From positions 248,001 through 312,000 of the forward strand of contig JANBRJ010000004.1 in the NCBI GenBank assembly GCA_027577595.1: a stretch of 64,000 bases of DNA. Reading direction: 5' to 3'. The DNA is from Coemansia sp. RSA 487 (lineage: Eukaryota > Kickxellomycota > Kickxellomycetes > Kickxellales > Kickxellaceae). Positions 19,639-31,755 of the stretch are shown here, piece by piece. How positions within the stretch are numbered: the first letter of the stretch is position 1; each line of letters starts with the position of its first letter. The notes under the pieces were generated by a model. The model searched no databases. It was given only the letters and a program-made list of their open reading frames with translations, and was not told the origin of the DNA. Position numbers and translations under genes: made by a program.

Positions 19639-20523
19639 TTACACCACTGAATCCATTGATGTTGACCGTGAAAGAGCCTTCTGACGTCCAGACAGCAGCT
19701 CGTAGACAGCGAGGTTAAAGAACAGCTGTCTCTGGAGCCCAGGTGGGCCAGCTATATTCCCTGCCCCTGCCCCAGTTCCTCCGCTTCCACTGCTGTTGCT
19801 GCTGGCACCAGTGTGGTTGGCATTACCGCTGTTGGAGTTGCTGCTGCCAAAGATATTTGTGTTACTAGCATTGAGGCTATAGATAGAATTGGCGATACTG
19901 CTGCACGTATCGCCACGTCCATATGTAGGGTCACATTCTGCAGATATTGCCGAATCGTTGTCGTTGAACGTGGATATAGCATCAGCAAGTCTGTCAAGAC
20001 TAAATGTGCTCATCGATGAAACCGACCAGGTCTCTGATGATGGGTATGATGGCGGCGGCGGCTCATATGTCGGTGGCGGCGTGCTGGGAACGCTGGGCGA
20101 CATGGTCACAGGATAAACGAGAATGTCCAGCATGTCCATTATGGATGATGAGAAGAATGGCTCAATCCGAAGATTTAGGAACACATTGTGTGTCGCGCCA
20201 GCAGCCGAGCTTGGTTGCACGGCACCCGCGGTGCCGGATTGCTGCATAGATTGTTTTTCGTCACGCATTGTTTGCCGAAAACTAGGGTTTTCCACTTCCA
20301 GCACGTGGTTGCTGGGCTGTTCTATATCTGGTACGCTCTTCTCTTCGTCGTGTGCTTGCAAAGCCAGTGTTTTTTTTTTCCAGAAACAACACCCCTTAGA
20401 ATACAAACTGTAAAAGATAAAACCGTTTTCGATTATCGTCGTTATGTCCAGTAGGCGGATGTCGCCAATACCATGCGTGCTAATGTCGTATCTGGAGACA
20501 CTGTCTGGCTCTGTGTATCTGTT
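19639..20523 (-). CDS. PPxY-motif protein of unknown function, 5' end unresolved
   Basis: I do not recognise this gene. The minus frame is open from 20523 to the stop at 19639. Its upstream limit coincides with a good acceptor (pyrimidine tract ending CTTAG), and the first plausible ATG lies far inside, so this is probably the last exon of a spliced gene. It begins NRYTEPDSVSRYDISTHGIGDIRLLD. A hydrophobic strand FFSSSIMDMLDILVYPVTM leads into TPPPTYEPPPPSYPS, two adjacent proline-rich PPxY-type motifs that WW domains of Nedd4/Rsp5 ligases bind. The rest is Ser/Asn/Gly-rich. Layout and motif recall the tail of an alpha-arrestin, but no arrestin domain is visible. One candidate first exon (ATG CTC TTT AAG GAG TGC before GTATGT near 21218) fits the phase but is unproven. 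Confidence 0.5.
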   Translation of the reverse strand, partial: NRYTEPDSVSRYDISTHGIGDIRLLDITTIIENGFIFYSLYSKGCCFWKKKTLALQAHDEEKSVPDIEQPSNHVLEVENPSFRQTMRDEKQSMQQSGTAGAVQPSSAAGATHNVFLNLRIEPFFSSSIMDMLDILVYPVTMSPSVPSTPPPTYEPPPPSYPSSETWSVSSMSTFSLDRLADAISTFNDNDSAISAECDPTYGRGDTCSSIANSIYSLNASNTNIFGSSNSNSGNANHTGASSNSSGSGGTGAGAGNIAGPPGLQRQLFFNLAVYELLSGRQKALSRSTSMDSVV

Positions 20524-23500
20524 CTAAGCAGGAAAGAAAGAAAGAAAGGGGAAGAAAAATTCAAAGAGCCAAGGATGATTTCCTCAGAAGCCGGGCCCAG
20601 AAAAGTGATGCAGAGAAAAGGGGAGACACGGATAGCATAAGGCGGTGATGGAAGCGAGGGAGGGAGAGTTAATATTGAAATCAAATATATAAAATGGACT
20701 GAATGGTGGATGCAACAAGCAAACAAGAGTCTAGAAAAAGAAGCGTTTGAATATAAATGAAAAATAAAAGAGGCGACACTGGTGGGTTGTGAAGCGAAAG
20801 GAAGAGATGAGTTGGTCGCTCAGAAGCGCAGCAGACTAGAAAAGGGAGGCGGCACACGCATATACCACAAGGGTGCGGCGTCTACATCACCACCACCTTC
20901 TCTTTTCTCGCCCTTGTGTCAAAAGCTATGCTTGGTAAGCGCCAATTTGCCGCTGTTTCTTTCTTTTCTTCCCAGGAAGGGCCTGCGTGGCGGGCGGGCG
21001 GTCAGCCGGATGGAGAATGATGGACACAATATGATCCGCACAGCGGGTGTTGGGTTGAGTTGATCTGCACAGGTAATAAAGCTCTAGAACACACTGTAAT
21101 ATTAGCCAAGCATAGAAAAAACTGTTTATCCCTTTGTCTTTGTACTTGCAACGCCTAGCCGCCCTATGTAGATATATCTATGTAGATATACTCTAGGCTT
21201 GTCTGCATTCTATACATACGCACTCCTTAAAGAGCATGTTCCTCTCTAAAAATGGCCACTTCTTTTTCCAATTTTGCCAAGCAACGTGCGCTTGTTTAAA
21301 TAGTCATCTGTGCTCTGTCTATCATATGAGCATGCCGTGGCACCCCTTGTCTTCTGCTGGCAAGCACCTTGTCGGACTTGCTTATAGTCAGCGGCGATTG
21401 TATGCAAAGCAGGTAACAAGAGGTGGTGTCATTGGGATAAAGCACTGGGCGTGGTGCTTGCGCTGTGTGGTGGTGTTGGTGGCAGGAAAGCCGTGCGTCG
21501 GGAGTTACACCACTGTAGGCACACACGGCCACTTCCACATAAAAATAGAAATGTCATATCCAAGGACACCCGCAATTCATTGTTGCATTTGCACATAGGG
21601 AAGTTGTGAGTGAGCGAGGGAGGGAGGAAATGTCGCCATACATGCGGGAGAGTTAAACATCCACCGCGTCTTCAAGTATTTCCCCTCTGTTGCCACGACA
21701 ACAATGGCTGACACGCTTTGGCTGGAAATGTGTGGCAACAAGAATTGCTTGCTTTTCCGTCGTCCCCTCGTCCCCGTTCTCCTCAACATTGAACAATACA
21801 ATTTAGTCATCCGATGAATTTTGATACGTCTTGATCGTGGCTGTTCGTGTGGCGATGCTAGTTGCCATAATATTGGTGAAAAATCCCCATTTATGGACTG
21901 TTTTGGAGCCAAAAAGAGCTCAATATGTAATAATATGCATGTGTTGACAACATCAAACACTACTGCCGTCTATACGTTTAGCAATAGTAATGTGGCGACA
22001 AGCTCAGTGGGGGAGGGCAAGGCGAATTGCACACGAAATAAGGAAACCTCCAAACTATTCGATCCAAATAAAATGTCAGTCTCCCGATCCCTGTGAGCAA
22101 TTTCTAGCTAGGAAAATTTTATTGACACAGCCACGAGCAACTTACGGCTTATTTATTTATTTATTTTCTCAAATATACAATGAAATCAAAACAGAACATC
22201 TGTCCCTGGTGTCCCTTGGCCATGTCCGAAAATATCAAAAGTAGTCCCTCCCTCCTAGCATCCGTACAGCAAAACGTTGCATATTCGTGGGTTGCAGGCG
22301 ACAAGTAGCTGAAAAAGGGGTGTATGTTGTACACATGGATACTGCAAAGGGAATGAGATGGTGGCCAGCAGTATCAGCTAATCGTACAGGTTGGCCACGC
22401 CACAAGTGCCATAGATTATTCACTAAAAAATAAGATTTGTCTATGCGCGCGAATGAAGCAGGAGATGCTTTGGCTCCAAAAAGATCAATGCTGTTGCAAC
22501 TATGCGTTAGAGTAAACACCACAGCATCATTTGTATTTTTGGCTTTGGGTGCAATCTTTGCAGTGTAGTGCTTGTGCATAAACGTGTCCACTTTGCAGAC
22601 AAGAGTTACTTGTGGTGCCGTGAATAGAGGAACGACCACGAGGAAGATCGAAATGAGGCGTCCGGGGCGCTGAACTGCACAATAAGGCAATGTTCGGGAG
22701 TGTCCATCTGCAAGTGGGCTTGGGACGCTTGTTTGTTTGCATATACTTCAAGTATACATATATAAGAAGGCAGGGCAACAGCAAACATCATGGTGCTGCG
22801 GGTCGACCTCCTTTGCACCATGACAACCATAAAGAGAAGGAAGCTGACAACACACAAGGAGCTTTTCTCCACCACATGCTCCTCGGGTACCGCTACTGCG
22901 CTAACGGAGATAAACAAAAGAAAAGTATACGGAGGTATTACTTTTCCTCTTGTTTGTTTGTAATATGCTAATTGTATTTGGCTGAATTTGTTGTCAGCGA
23001 TACCAACCGTGCATTTGGACATTTTAATATCGCATGGCTGCTCCTCTTCTATTGTCCTTGGGTCGTCTGGCGAGAAGCAGATCGCACCAGCTGTCTGTCG
23101 TTTGTTGGGTTTTGGGAAAAACAATGGATGGGGAGGGTGAGTGCCGCGTGGGTGAACAGCTCTGGATAGCGACCAAGGGAGAGGAGGGAGAGGGAAACAC
23201 ACACAGATAGCAATGGGTCACTGAGACAACAATGGCAACACTGCATAGTCGAAAAAAGCGCACATGGCCCAAACTCCTGCGCAATGCCAAGCTACTTAAA
23301 GACCAGGAAATGCCTGGTCATGGAGTCCGCGCATGCGTGGTCTGCGGTTTCCTCCCTCTTTTTTTGTTTTTTGCTTCCTTGTATGGAGAGTTTCTTTCTT
23401 TTTTGTTGCTATTAATAATCTCTATTATATTATTCCACACTCACGCACTGATTGCATTGCTCATTTCATCTGCTTCATTTTTTGCATTCACATCCACATA

Positions 23501-23967
23501 CACGGTGCTCATATCTGTGAAAGCAAAACCAAAAGCCAGCCGCATTGGATCTATATCCCTGGATTACAAACCCACACAACAATTTACCACGCCCATTCTT
23601 ATATAACACCGTTGCCAAAACTCGTACTGCAATTTTGCCATACCTGTCATCCCCCACATTAGCATATTGCTCTGTCGTTCTATATTTAATTTCTGCATTT
23701 TCGAGCATTTCACTCCGCCGCACGAAAGAAGAAGCGAGACCGGGACCAAGCCTCATTCCCAGTTGCACAAGGAAGCAGCGAAGGGCATGCGAGCATAGCC
23801 AACAATATTGGTAGCCATCACAATCACTTCAACTTTAAGCAACAATACGCCGGCTAAACAAAAAAGAAACTCGCAAATTCCATTGATTTTGGTAAAGGGA
23901 GAGAAAAAGGAGCGATAATTCATTTAGCCACTCCCAGCCTGAACATTCAAAAACGAGGACATCCCAG
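20524..23967. other. gene-free 3.4 kb between divergent genes
   Basis: No frame here has domain support. The part near 20524-20760 is purine-rich on the plus strand, with GAAAGAAAGAAAG repeats, so it is a pyrimidine tract for the minus-strand gene. Near 21170-21193 TATGTAGATATA is repeated twice in tandem. The stretch from about 23.8 kb to 23967 looks like the leader of the RING-finger gene. The region should hold the promoters of the two divergent genes. A non-coding RNA is possible but not shown. Confidence 0.5.
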
Positions 23968-26805
23968 ATGTACGATTATGTCCGGCGACAACAGGAGCTC
24001 CAGCCCAGCATGTTTAGCACAAAGACATTCCAGTGGATGGACCAGAGTGTACGCGAACCCAGTTGGGTGAGAAGATACTCGAAAACAGGTCCCATGGATC
24101 CGCTTGCATACTCGTCCAGCAGTCTTTTCGCAGCCCAGCGCTCGACATCGCGTTTAGGTGGCACGTTGGGCGTGTTCCACCGGTCTGCGGCCAGCCTGAC
24201 GCCGCACCGCGCGCTGCTCGCACTCAGGCGCCATAGGCAGAACAGTGATGCAGCGGTGAGGCCGCCGAGCGGCGTGCCTAGCTCGTTCCGATCCCGTCGG
24301 CGTGGTTTCACCGCGCCTCCAGGAACACAGCCGCCGCCGGCGTCGCCGCTGTTCGCCGCCGCCTCTCCATCTTCTCCTGCAGCTGTTGCAGCTGTAGCTG
24401 CACCAACGTCTGCTTTTCCCAGAAAGACCGCCTGTGCTTCTGCAAATCCCGGTCTGGTGGATGCACCAATCAAAAGGCACGCATCTCCAGGCTCAAACAC
24501 TCACACTGCTAGGATATTGCCGCCGCCCCAAACAACAGCAGCAATTCAGCAAATTTCTGCGAAGAGCAGCAGCAGCATATCGTCATCCGCAAAAGGATTG
24601 CAACGCTCGGACAGATACGACAAGGGCAAGGAGAATCGTCGACCTTCAGCTGATCACACAGAGAAGGCAAGCGTGGTTGCGTTGGGCGATATGGCTTTTC
24701 CCTTTGCCCAATCCACTTCACAACCTCAATTTTTTTCATCCTTTTCGCCTCCCAATTCACCACACCCACCGCAACGCACTATTTGCCATCGGGCACGACA
24801 GCTGATGAACAAGGTGCGCTTGTCTAGGCCAGCAGCAGGAGTTACTACGCAAACGCACTTCACGCCCGCACACCAGCGACAGAGAAACGGAGGTGGTCTC
24901 AAAAGGCAGCATCAGCAGCGGTTCCCAGAAATACGTGCACCCCGCACAGATCCTACGAATCCCTACCGCATATCCTCGGTGCTTTGTGTACCGACCAAGG
25001 ACACGCTTGCTAGTAGTGATTCTATAGACAGCAACCCAAAGGACCCCAAAGGGGCTGGACCAGACACTGGGATGCAACAAGCGGCCACAGGGCGCGTGCA
25101 TTCACGGAGCACTCCGCCACGCGGTCTCCCCAGCGGTAAGCAGCCACGCGTGCTGCCCCGATCGCCGCTGGCAAACCCAGCAGTGATCCTCACAAACGCC
25201 GATGAGATAGACGATCCACTGAGCAGCTCAGGCTCAGACACCGAGCCCAGCGCTCGCACCGACGCACCACAGAACGCAAAGCCAGTGTCGGCCGAATCGT
25301 CATTATCATCAGACGATGACGGGCTGACGTGCCGCGTCTGCAACCGGTACCGAGGGCTCGAGTGGATAGTTGGGTGCAATAACGATCACCACTTGTGTTT
25401 TGGGTGCGTGCAGGCGCATGTCAAGCAGCTCCTGACAGTGACTGATGCATTCTGCGTTCCGTGTCCGCTGAATCGCTGTGACGCGCATATTCCGAGCAAG
25501 TACTTGCGTGACTGCCTTCCTCCCCAGCGCATACAGCAGCTCGAAGCGAACCGCAGGCGGAGCAGTAGGCCAGCACGCGCGATTACACGTTACTTTAGTC
25601 TTGACGGACGCAAAGCCATTGCAAGCCGTGCTGTTGCAGGATCGTCCGAAGAGGGATTCGATGCCCCAGTTGTGGTTGTCGACAATTCCAGCGCCATTGA
25701 ACTGGAACCGCGCACACATACCGACCAGCAGAGTATCTCCAGTGACGCTATGCTTAGCAACCGGGCGCTTGAAATGGCAATGGCTAGGGTATCGGTCGCC
25801 GATCCGCAGCGCTTCTCCACAAGCATGCCATCCTTGCCTCACGCCAGCGCCAATCCCGATTTACCTGAAGCAGCAGATTTGTCAGCACCTCTATTCATGA
25901 GTGAGCTGACAAAGGTTAGTACCGAAAGGGACAGCGTCAACAGCGTGGTGCTTGCAGCTAGCGTTGCCGCCGACAGCAAACAGTCACTGAGCCCCGAATC
26001 CCTTGGCTCGCGTCTGCGCCGCATGCCAAAGATCCAGGGGAACCTTAACGCGGACATCCTGTCAATAGGCAGCCCCGAGAACGTCGCTGCCAACTGTCTC
26101 GAGCTGTCGTCACCGTCCCTAGGACAGCCAGTCTTTTTTCACCCTGGCACCACTGCCCAGGAAGACGTTGACCCACCTCATGCTTACGCAGGCCACGTCT
26201 ACGACTACTCTGCCGTTGACTTTGACCTGTACATGCATACATCTCCGCGTCCGCCGCATGCAATGTCCTTTGCCTCATCAGGCAGCCCGATCTCATGGCA
26301 GTCCCCCGCGTGGGCTGCAGACCAGAGGAGGCACAGGAACGTGCCCTCGATCATCTGTCCGAAGCAGCAGCCCGAGGCTCCGCCACCGCTGCCGCTGCAG
26401 TTCCGGGCCACAGCCACATGGATCACCCCCGAGCAGCGGCACTCGGGGTACGCGGAGAACATCCTGCTCAACGCCACACTGTTCGAAACCATCCGCCGCA
26501 GATCGACGCCTTCGGACGGCGACGACAGCGATGACGGCTACAACAATGCATCGCAGCTCCCGCGCACGTATACTGCCCAGCGCCATCCGGTGCCTGAGAT
26601 CCCTGAAACACCGTCTACCGCCAACAACGACGACGACGACACTGGCGTGTACATCCCTACATGGCGTCGTCCTGACACAGCCATGCGGGAGTATATTGCT
26701 TCGCCATGGGATGACAGTACCCAGTATGGTTCGCAGTCTGGAATTCTGTGCGAGGCTGCAGAGCTGAACTTTGATCTCTACGAAACTTTGCACAAGCGCC
26801 GGTAA
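23968..26805 (+). CDS. large RING-finger protein, possible E3 ubiquitin ligase
   Basis: A 945-residue, mostly disordered protein with one zinc-binding module at residues 455-504: C455-x2-C458-x11-C470-x4-H475-x-C477-x2-C480, then C499-P-x3-C504. The spacing resembles RING1 of RBR-type E3 ligases, but no IBR or second RING follows, so ligase activity is inferred. The first 450 residues are Ser/Pro/Arg-rich, with alanine and proline tracts. The C-terminal third carries short repeated blocks: VDFDLYMHTSPR near 750, LNATLFETIRRRS near 835 and LNFDLYETLHKRR at the very end. These could be docking motifs. The start is ATG 23968; no intron is needed. It converges with the arrestin gene, with a gap of 272 bases. 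Confidence 0.8.
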   Translation: MYDYVRRQQELQPSMFSTKTFQWMDQSVREPSWVRRYSKTGPMDPLAYSSSSLFAAQRSTSRLGGTLGVFHRSAASLTPHRALLALRRHRQNSDAAVRPPSGVPSSFRSRRRGFTAPPGTQPPPASPLFAAASPSSPAAVAAVAAPTSAFPRKTACASANPGLVDAPIKRHASPGSNTHTARILPPPQTTAAIQQISAKSSSSISSSAKGLQRSDRYDKGKENRRPSADHTEKASVVALGDMAFPFAQSTSQPQFFSSFSPPNSPHPPQRTICHRARQLMNKVRLSRPAAGVTTQTHFTPAHQRQRNGGGLKRQHQQRFPEIRAPRTDPTNPYRISSVLCVPTKDTLASSDSIDSNPKDPKGAGPDTGMQQAATGRVHSRSTPPRGLPSGKQPRVLPRSPLANPAVILTNADEIDDPLSSSGSDTEPSARTDAPQNAKPVSAESSLSSDDDGLTCRVCNRYRGLEWIVGCNNDHHLCFGCVQAHVKQLLTVTDAFCVPCPLNRCDAHIPSKYLRDCLPPQRIQQLEANRRRSSRPARAITRYFSLDGRKAIASRAVAGSSEEGFDAPVVVVDNSSAIELEPRTHTDQQSISSDAMLSNRALEMAMARVSVADPQRFSTSMPSLPHASANPDLPEAADLSAPLFMSELTKVSTERDSVNSVVLAASVAADSKQSLSPESLGSRLRRMPKIQGNLNADILSIGSPENVAANCLELSSPSLGQPVFFHPGTTAQEDVDPPHAYAGHVYDYSAVDFDLYMHTSPRPPHAMSFASSGSPISWQSPAWAADQRRHRNVPSIICPKQQPEAPPPLPLQFRATATWITPEQRHSGYAENILLNATLFETIRRRSTPSDGDDSDDGYNNASQLPRTYTAQRHPVPEIPETPSTANNDDDDTGVYIPTWRRPDTAMREYIASPWDDSTQYGSQSGILCEAAELNFDLYETLHKRR

Positions 26806-27077
26806 AGGCATTTGTTTCATCTTTTGCTGTTGTCTCTCCTCCTCATGGTTTCTAGCTACCTATTTCTCGCTCTCTTCATAGTTCATATGTATTTGCCCCC
26901 TAGATTTCAATTGCTTTTTTCGCTTCTCGTATTCAGTTTTAAAATAACATCCGTATCATTTGCATTGCAATCATCTCATAGTTTACAACATGTGTGTTCA
27001 TATAAAAGCACAAAAAGGTAAACAACATAAGCAAAAGTTGTTTTGGTACTGGATAAAATAATGTGATTCGGATTCTC

Positions 27078-29328
27078 TCACCGCGACTGCTTGATTGACG
27101 AGTTTTTGCGCAGTCGGAAAATGCTTGCTCTCTCAGGTAGCCGCTCGCGTTCCATGGATTTATTTGCAGCTGACGACTTGAAGTACCCAGCATCGTCGTC
27201 GCTGAATATGCCAGATGGTGACATGTTATCACTATACACAGGCGACAGTGGCGTTCTAGGCTGGCTCACCACTCCCCCGGATGGCGTCTTTACATGGTTC
27301 CCGCCGCCTGTCGACTGAATTGAGCCATTGAGTGACATGTGTCCAAATCCTTGTTGAACGACTGTCACATCAGAACCACGCAAAGTATTCTCTGGCGTAA
27401 ACGGCGACAAAACCAGCGTATTATCGTCATTACATTGCCGCGACTGCGATCGCGAATGCGGCTGCGATATTTGTGGCTGCGACGATATGCTTGTTCCGCG
27501 GCTGTGGGTTCCTTTTACGCCCGGAGACTGAGGCATCCCAGAACTGGAAACGGTTCCAGGCTGTACATAAATCGATGTGGGCATGGGCTCGAGCGGCAGC
27601 GGAGGCGGTGGCGGCGGCAGTTGCCTTGTCCTGTATTTCTCCTCTCCCACATCGACAGCCGTGCCGGTTGTTGACATGGTCAAGCGATGATTGGAGCTGT
27701 GCGTGCTCGATATCGTTCGGTTGCGATGTGTGCTGCTCTGCGATGTATGTGAAAGCCGCTGCTTGGCTGGGCTCTCTCGGCTGTTGTCCGTCTCCGCACC
27801 CGAGTTCGCCTGCTTAACAAGGGCAAGAGACGGCGACGGGCGCTGCACCGGGTGAACGTCACAATACCGTGGAGGAAGCGCATTCAGTACTGCTGTTTTC
27901 CCCTCCGGTGTCAGAGTCATATTCTGCAACTCTGTCGAGTCCTGTGACATATGGCGGCTGATACTATTGCTTCTACTGCTGTTTCCCGAAACCAAGCTAC
28001 TATTGTCACTCTCCTCTGTCCCTCTGCGCTCGATGTTGGATATCGATGCTCTTCTGTGAAGGATGCGAGCCGTACTGTTGAGCCCATACGCCAGAAGCTG
28101 TACAGGGATATCTGTGTACACAAACCGGTCGCTGGACATCCAGCTGGGCACAACGACTTCAATGCGAATAAAGTGTGTAAACTCTAGATTCTCGGTACTT
28201 AGCGGGCCACACATGGTTACAGGGATCTGGAGTGTGACAGATTGCGCAGAAACGGGCTCGCCATTACCTATTTTTGATTCTAGAGCAATCCCCAAAAAAG
28301 CTTCCATGCAGAGATAAAGTTGCAAACAAAACATATTTAGAAAATGGATGCTGTCGATCAAACAAAACAAAACACAAAAGAACCCAGCGATTGTATAATG
28401 CACTGCTTCTTGCGATTAGCTTACCTTTTGGTGTTGCATTCTCCATGACATCGCCATTGATAAAAAAGCTGTAGACAGTCGGACGCACATGGTCGGTTTG
28501 CACTAAAACACGATCGACCGACCAGGCGGGCTGTGCAAACGATGCCTTGACGGAATCCCTGCACCGTGTGCGCTCAAAAAGCTTGACATTGATCTTGGTC
28601 CAGTTTGCTGATGATAGCTCTTTGATTGACATGTCGATCGCTAATTTTGTTCTTGGGATAATCTGGTGGTTGCTCAAACCAACACGAAGTTCAACCGCAG
28701 GTTTCCCCTTTTTGCCTTTCTTTTCGAAAAAGAGCGTCTCTGCGACCTGGGGGGATTGTGTGGAAGGCAGTGCAGTGACAAGCGGCGTGAAGAAAATGTC
28801 CTTTTCGATGTGGGCAGCAACGAATTCGCCACCACCGCCGATTTTTGGCGAGAATAGTTTTGCCGAGAGAATGTACGCAATGTCGCACTGAGGCTGCTGA
28901 ATGCTTTGCGGGTAGTTGAGGTGTGGCATTTGGCATGAAAAGTTGAATACGTGGACTCCGTCGCTCAGAACCGTCGATGCTCCTGTGCCCTTGCGCACCG
29001 CTTTCCATACCGTCAGATCGACCGTAAAGTATTCTGTTTTCACAATCTTCCCGCTGGCCTTGGGCTCTGTGTGCCTGCGCTCACCGCCTGTGAATGTAAG
29101 CACAATGTGCGTAGCTGGTATTGGTCGGGTGAGCTGAACGACAAGAACGCCTGAGAAGCGCTCACTTGATCGGACGGGCTGCTCAATCGAGTTGCCCGAC
29201 GATGTGGTAAGCTTGAATAGCGAGATTTCTCCGGACGCCATTCCTGGACCAAGTTTTCCTGTCTTTGGATGGCGAACTAGTGTCTCCTGCGGGACAATAA
29301 TTGGCGTATAGTACAGCTCCGGGTTCAT
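27078..29328 (-). CDS. alpha-arrestin (ART-like trafficking adaptor)
   Basis: A 701-residue arrestin-domain protein. Exon 1 is 29328-28425 and exon 2 is 28279-27078. The 145-base phase-1 intron has donor GTAAGC and acceptor GCTCTAG, joining ENATPK to ESKIGNGEP. The arrestin_N fold is visible in SERFSGVLVVQLTRPIPATHIVLTFTG through HVFNFSCQMPHLNYPQS, with the typical F-x-F and P-S-x-x strands. The arrestin_C fold runs through VELRVGLSNHQIIPRTKLAIDM to VTLQIPVTMCGPLSTENLEFTHFIRIEVVVP. The long Ser/Pro-rich tail holds ALPPRY at 436-440, a PPxY motif for Nedd4/Rsp5-type ligases. Alpha-arrestins recruit such ligases to plasma-membrane transporters; the cargo here is unknown. The start is the ATG at 29328 in a good context (TCGAAAAATG). 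Confidence 0.88.
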
Positions 29329-31755
29329 TTTTCGATCAACAGCGAGTAACAAGGCATGCGGTACCGGATTATATGTGAAAGTTTATGTGTGAAGAGAGAA
29401 GGTGTGTGATAAATACAAGAGTGGTGAATAGTTTAGCTTAGTTTATACAAAAGGCTTGCTCAAGATGTGAATAGTCCAGGACAAGTGAAATATAATGGAA
29501 AATATGGAGAGGAATAAACGGAGAAGCACGGAGAGATGGGGGCGGTGGTGGAGTTTGGAAAAGTATATACAAAAACTGCGTCTGTGCAATATGACCCAAC
29601 ACGCTATCGGCGCCGACATGTTAACTGGCAGCAGCTAAGAGAGATGTGCCGAATCTCAGTTGGAGCAACAGCATTGTGTCTGCGCGTACATCCTGGATGC
29701 AGCCAGTAAGGCGGGGAAAAGTGCAGAATCTGCAGGCCTCAACAAGAGTGGCAATAATATCTTCATTCGGCCTTTGCAGCCCACAAACAAGCGCGTCTCT
29801 GCAGGACATTAACAGGATGGGCTATGGGCGGCGAGATAAAGCCGCCACGCATCTTGCTTTAACCACAAAAATCGTCTATGCACGAGCACCGTGCCCACGC
29901 ATCGATGACCAACGAAAACAAGCCAACCCGCATTGCCCCCAATAAAGGCAGTTTATAATTGCTGCATATTGAAGAGAACATCTCGCAGGCTATTCTGGCA
30001 ATGACCACACAAGAAGGAAAAAGTGCCCATTGCTGCACCACCACCGCTTGCTGTGTCCTTTGTTAAGGAGAGGGGCGTTAGCATGAGCGCACTGCACTGC
30101 AGCAGCTGTGCCAGTTGTCTTACCTGGTGCTTGCTGTGTGCTAGCTTGTGAGGTTAGATGCGATGATGAAACGGCAGATAAGCACCGTTTAGAGTACAGG
30201 TAATCGGCTTTCCGGTTAACAAAAATATATCAGAACAAGGATAAACAGAGAAAAATTAGTGTTGGTATAGGTAAAAAAAATGATAGATACGAAGAGTGTG
30301 CAAGAGAAAAGGAATGGTGTGAGAACTGACAGTGTGCGCTTATTTATTTGGGTTTGTACCCAGCATTCGTTCCTTCTAGAAAAACCCAGTGCAATCAAAA
30401 GGATTGCTGGCTTTTCCGGTTTACAGAACTTAGCCAGAGGCGTGTATGTTGCGACCAGTCAATTTTGAGCTCTGTACCAGTATCCAGCGAATATAACACT
30501 GCTAGGCATGTCCGTTGTGACGTTGCACTACTGCCTTCCTCTCTCACTGCAAAAAATAAAAATAAAATAATGCTCCGTCTCTGCAGCTCTCTTGCCCGAA
30601 ATTAAGAAACGAGGTGCCTAATACGGAAACGAACTCTTGTCAGCACCGAATATAAAATCGCAGCGCAGTATAATGCTTCCAAATACAGAATCACATTCCA
30701 TGCATTTATTTTGTTGCTACATGCCCAGTCGGTACTTGTACCTGTCTATATATGGCATCTGCCTAATCGATAGCACAGATGAAATACATGTCTAGCCTTG
30801 CACACAGTAAAAAAGTGAGACTGAGCGCGTGTTCGATCCTTATATTAAATCCCACTTTTTGGCTCCTAGCTCATATTCAATCACATCAGCATATCCGGCT
30901 ATATTCCTAGCCAAAAACCTTCAAACGAGCAATCAACCGAATACCACAGCCAGTCATACGTGGTATTGTTTCTGTCAAAGTAAGCAAAGCTCGTTGTGTC
31001 GAATACGCATTAGGAAATACCAATATAAACTATTATTGCTACATTCATTCTCTCACTAGCAGCTCTTTTTTTCTGATTCGCTATGCTTTCCGAGGACTGT
31101 TATCTGCGTGTCTATCTTGCCTTTAGCTGCATAATATGTGCATAGAGTTCCAGGGTACTTCCGTGCATCTTGTTTGTTGTTGGATTTCCTAAACTGCAAT
31201 ATCAACACTCATAAAACAAGTTAATCATTGCTTTAAATGGGTATTAATTAATAGATGGCTATGATAGCAAATGCACCACAGGCAGCATTCGATGTAGCTT
31301 CACGTCAAACAAAAACATATGTGCAAGAAACGACACGCCGAGAATATATTGACAACCAATATTCAGTACTGCTCTGCACGCTCCTTTTTCATATGCTAGT
31401 ACAAATCATGGTAAGGAGCCAGAATTCATGGCGTTGTCAAATAAATAGAGTGTAAAGAGCAGCTGCATTTGCAATAACGGTTGTCGGCTCTAATATTTGT
31501 GCTAGAGACTGTTCCTGGTTGTTCAGATCGAGCAGCATGTGAAAATTGTTTGTACCGAGTTGCACTGACCAAGTACAAGCGAAACTGGCCAAAGCTTTGC
31601 GTTCCGCTGCATCCGCATGTGACCCAGATTCCGCACAAAAGCAAATTTCATATTTCCTAAACAAATACAAGATAAATAAGCTTGATCATCCCCTGCACTA
31701 AAGCGAAAAGAGAAAGGACTACAAGCGCAAATCCTGGAGCAATCGACCAATTATC
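29329..31755. other. gene-free 2.4 kb between arrestin and Mph1 genes
   Basis: This DNA should hold the promoter of the arrestin gene and the 3' end of the Mph1 gene, both on the minus strand. Open frames are short and without motifs. I saw no RNA gene or long repeat. A small gene with several introns cannot be excluded by eye. Confidence 0.45.

Noticed and set aside
22606-23202. 198-codon minus-strand frame
   Set aside because: No family resemblance, and it crosses AT-rich, repeat-like DNA. I could not support it as a gene.
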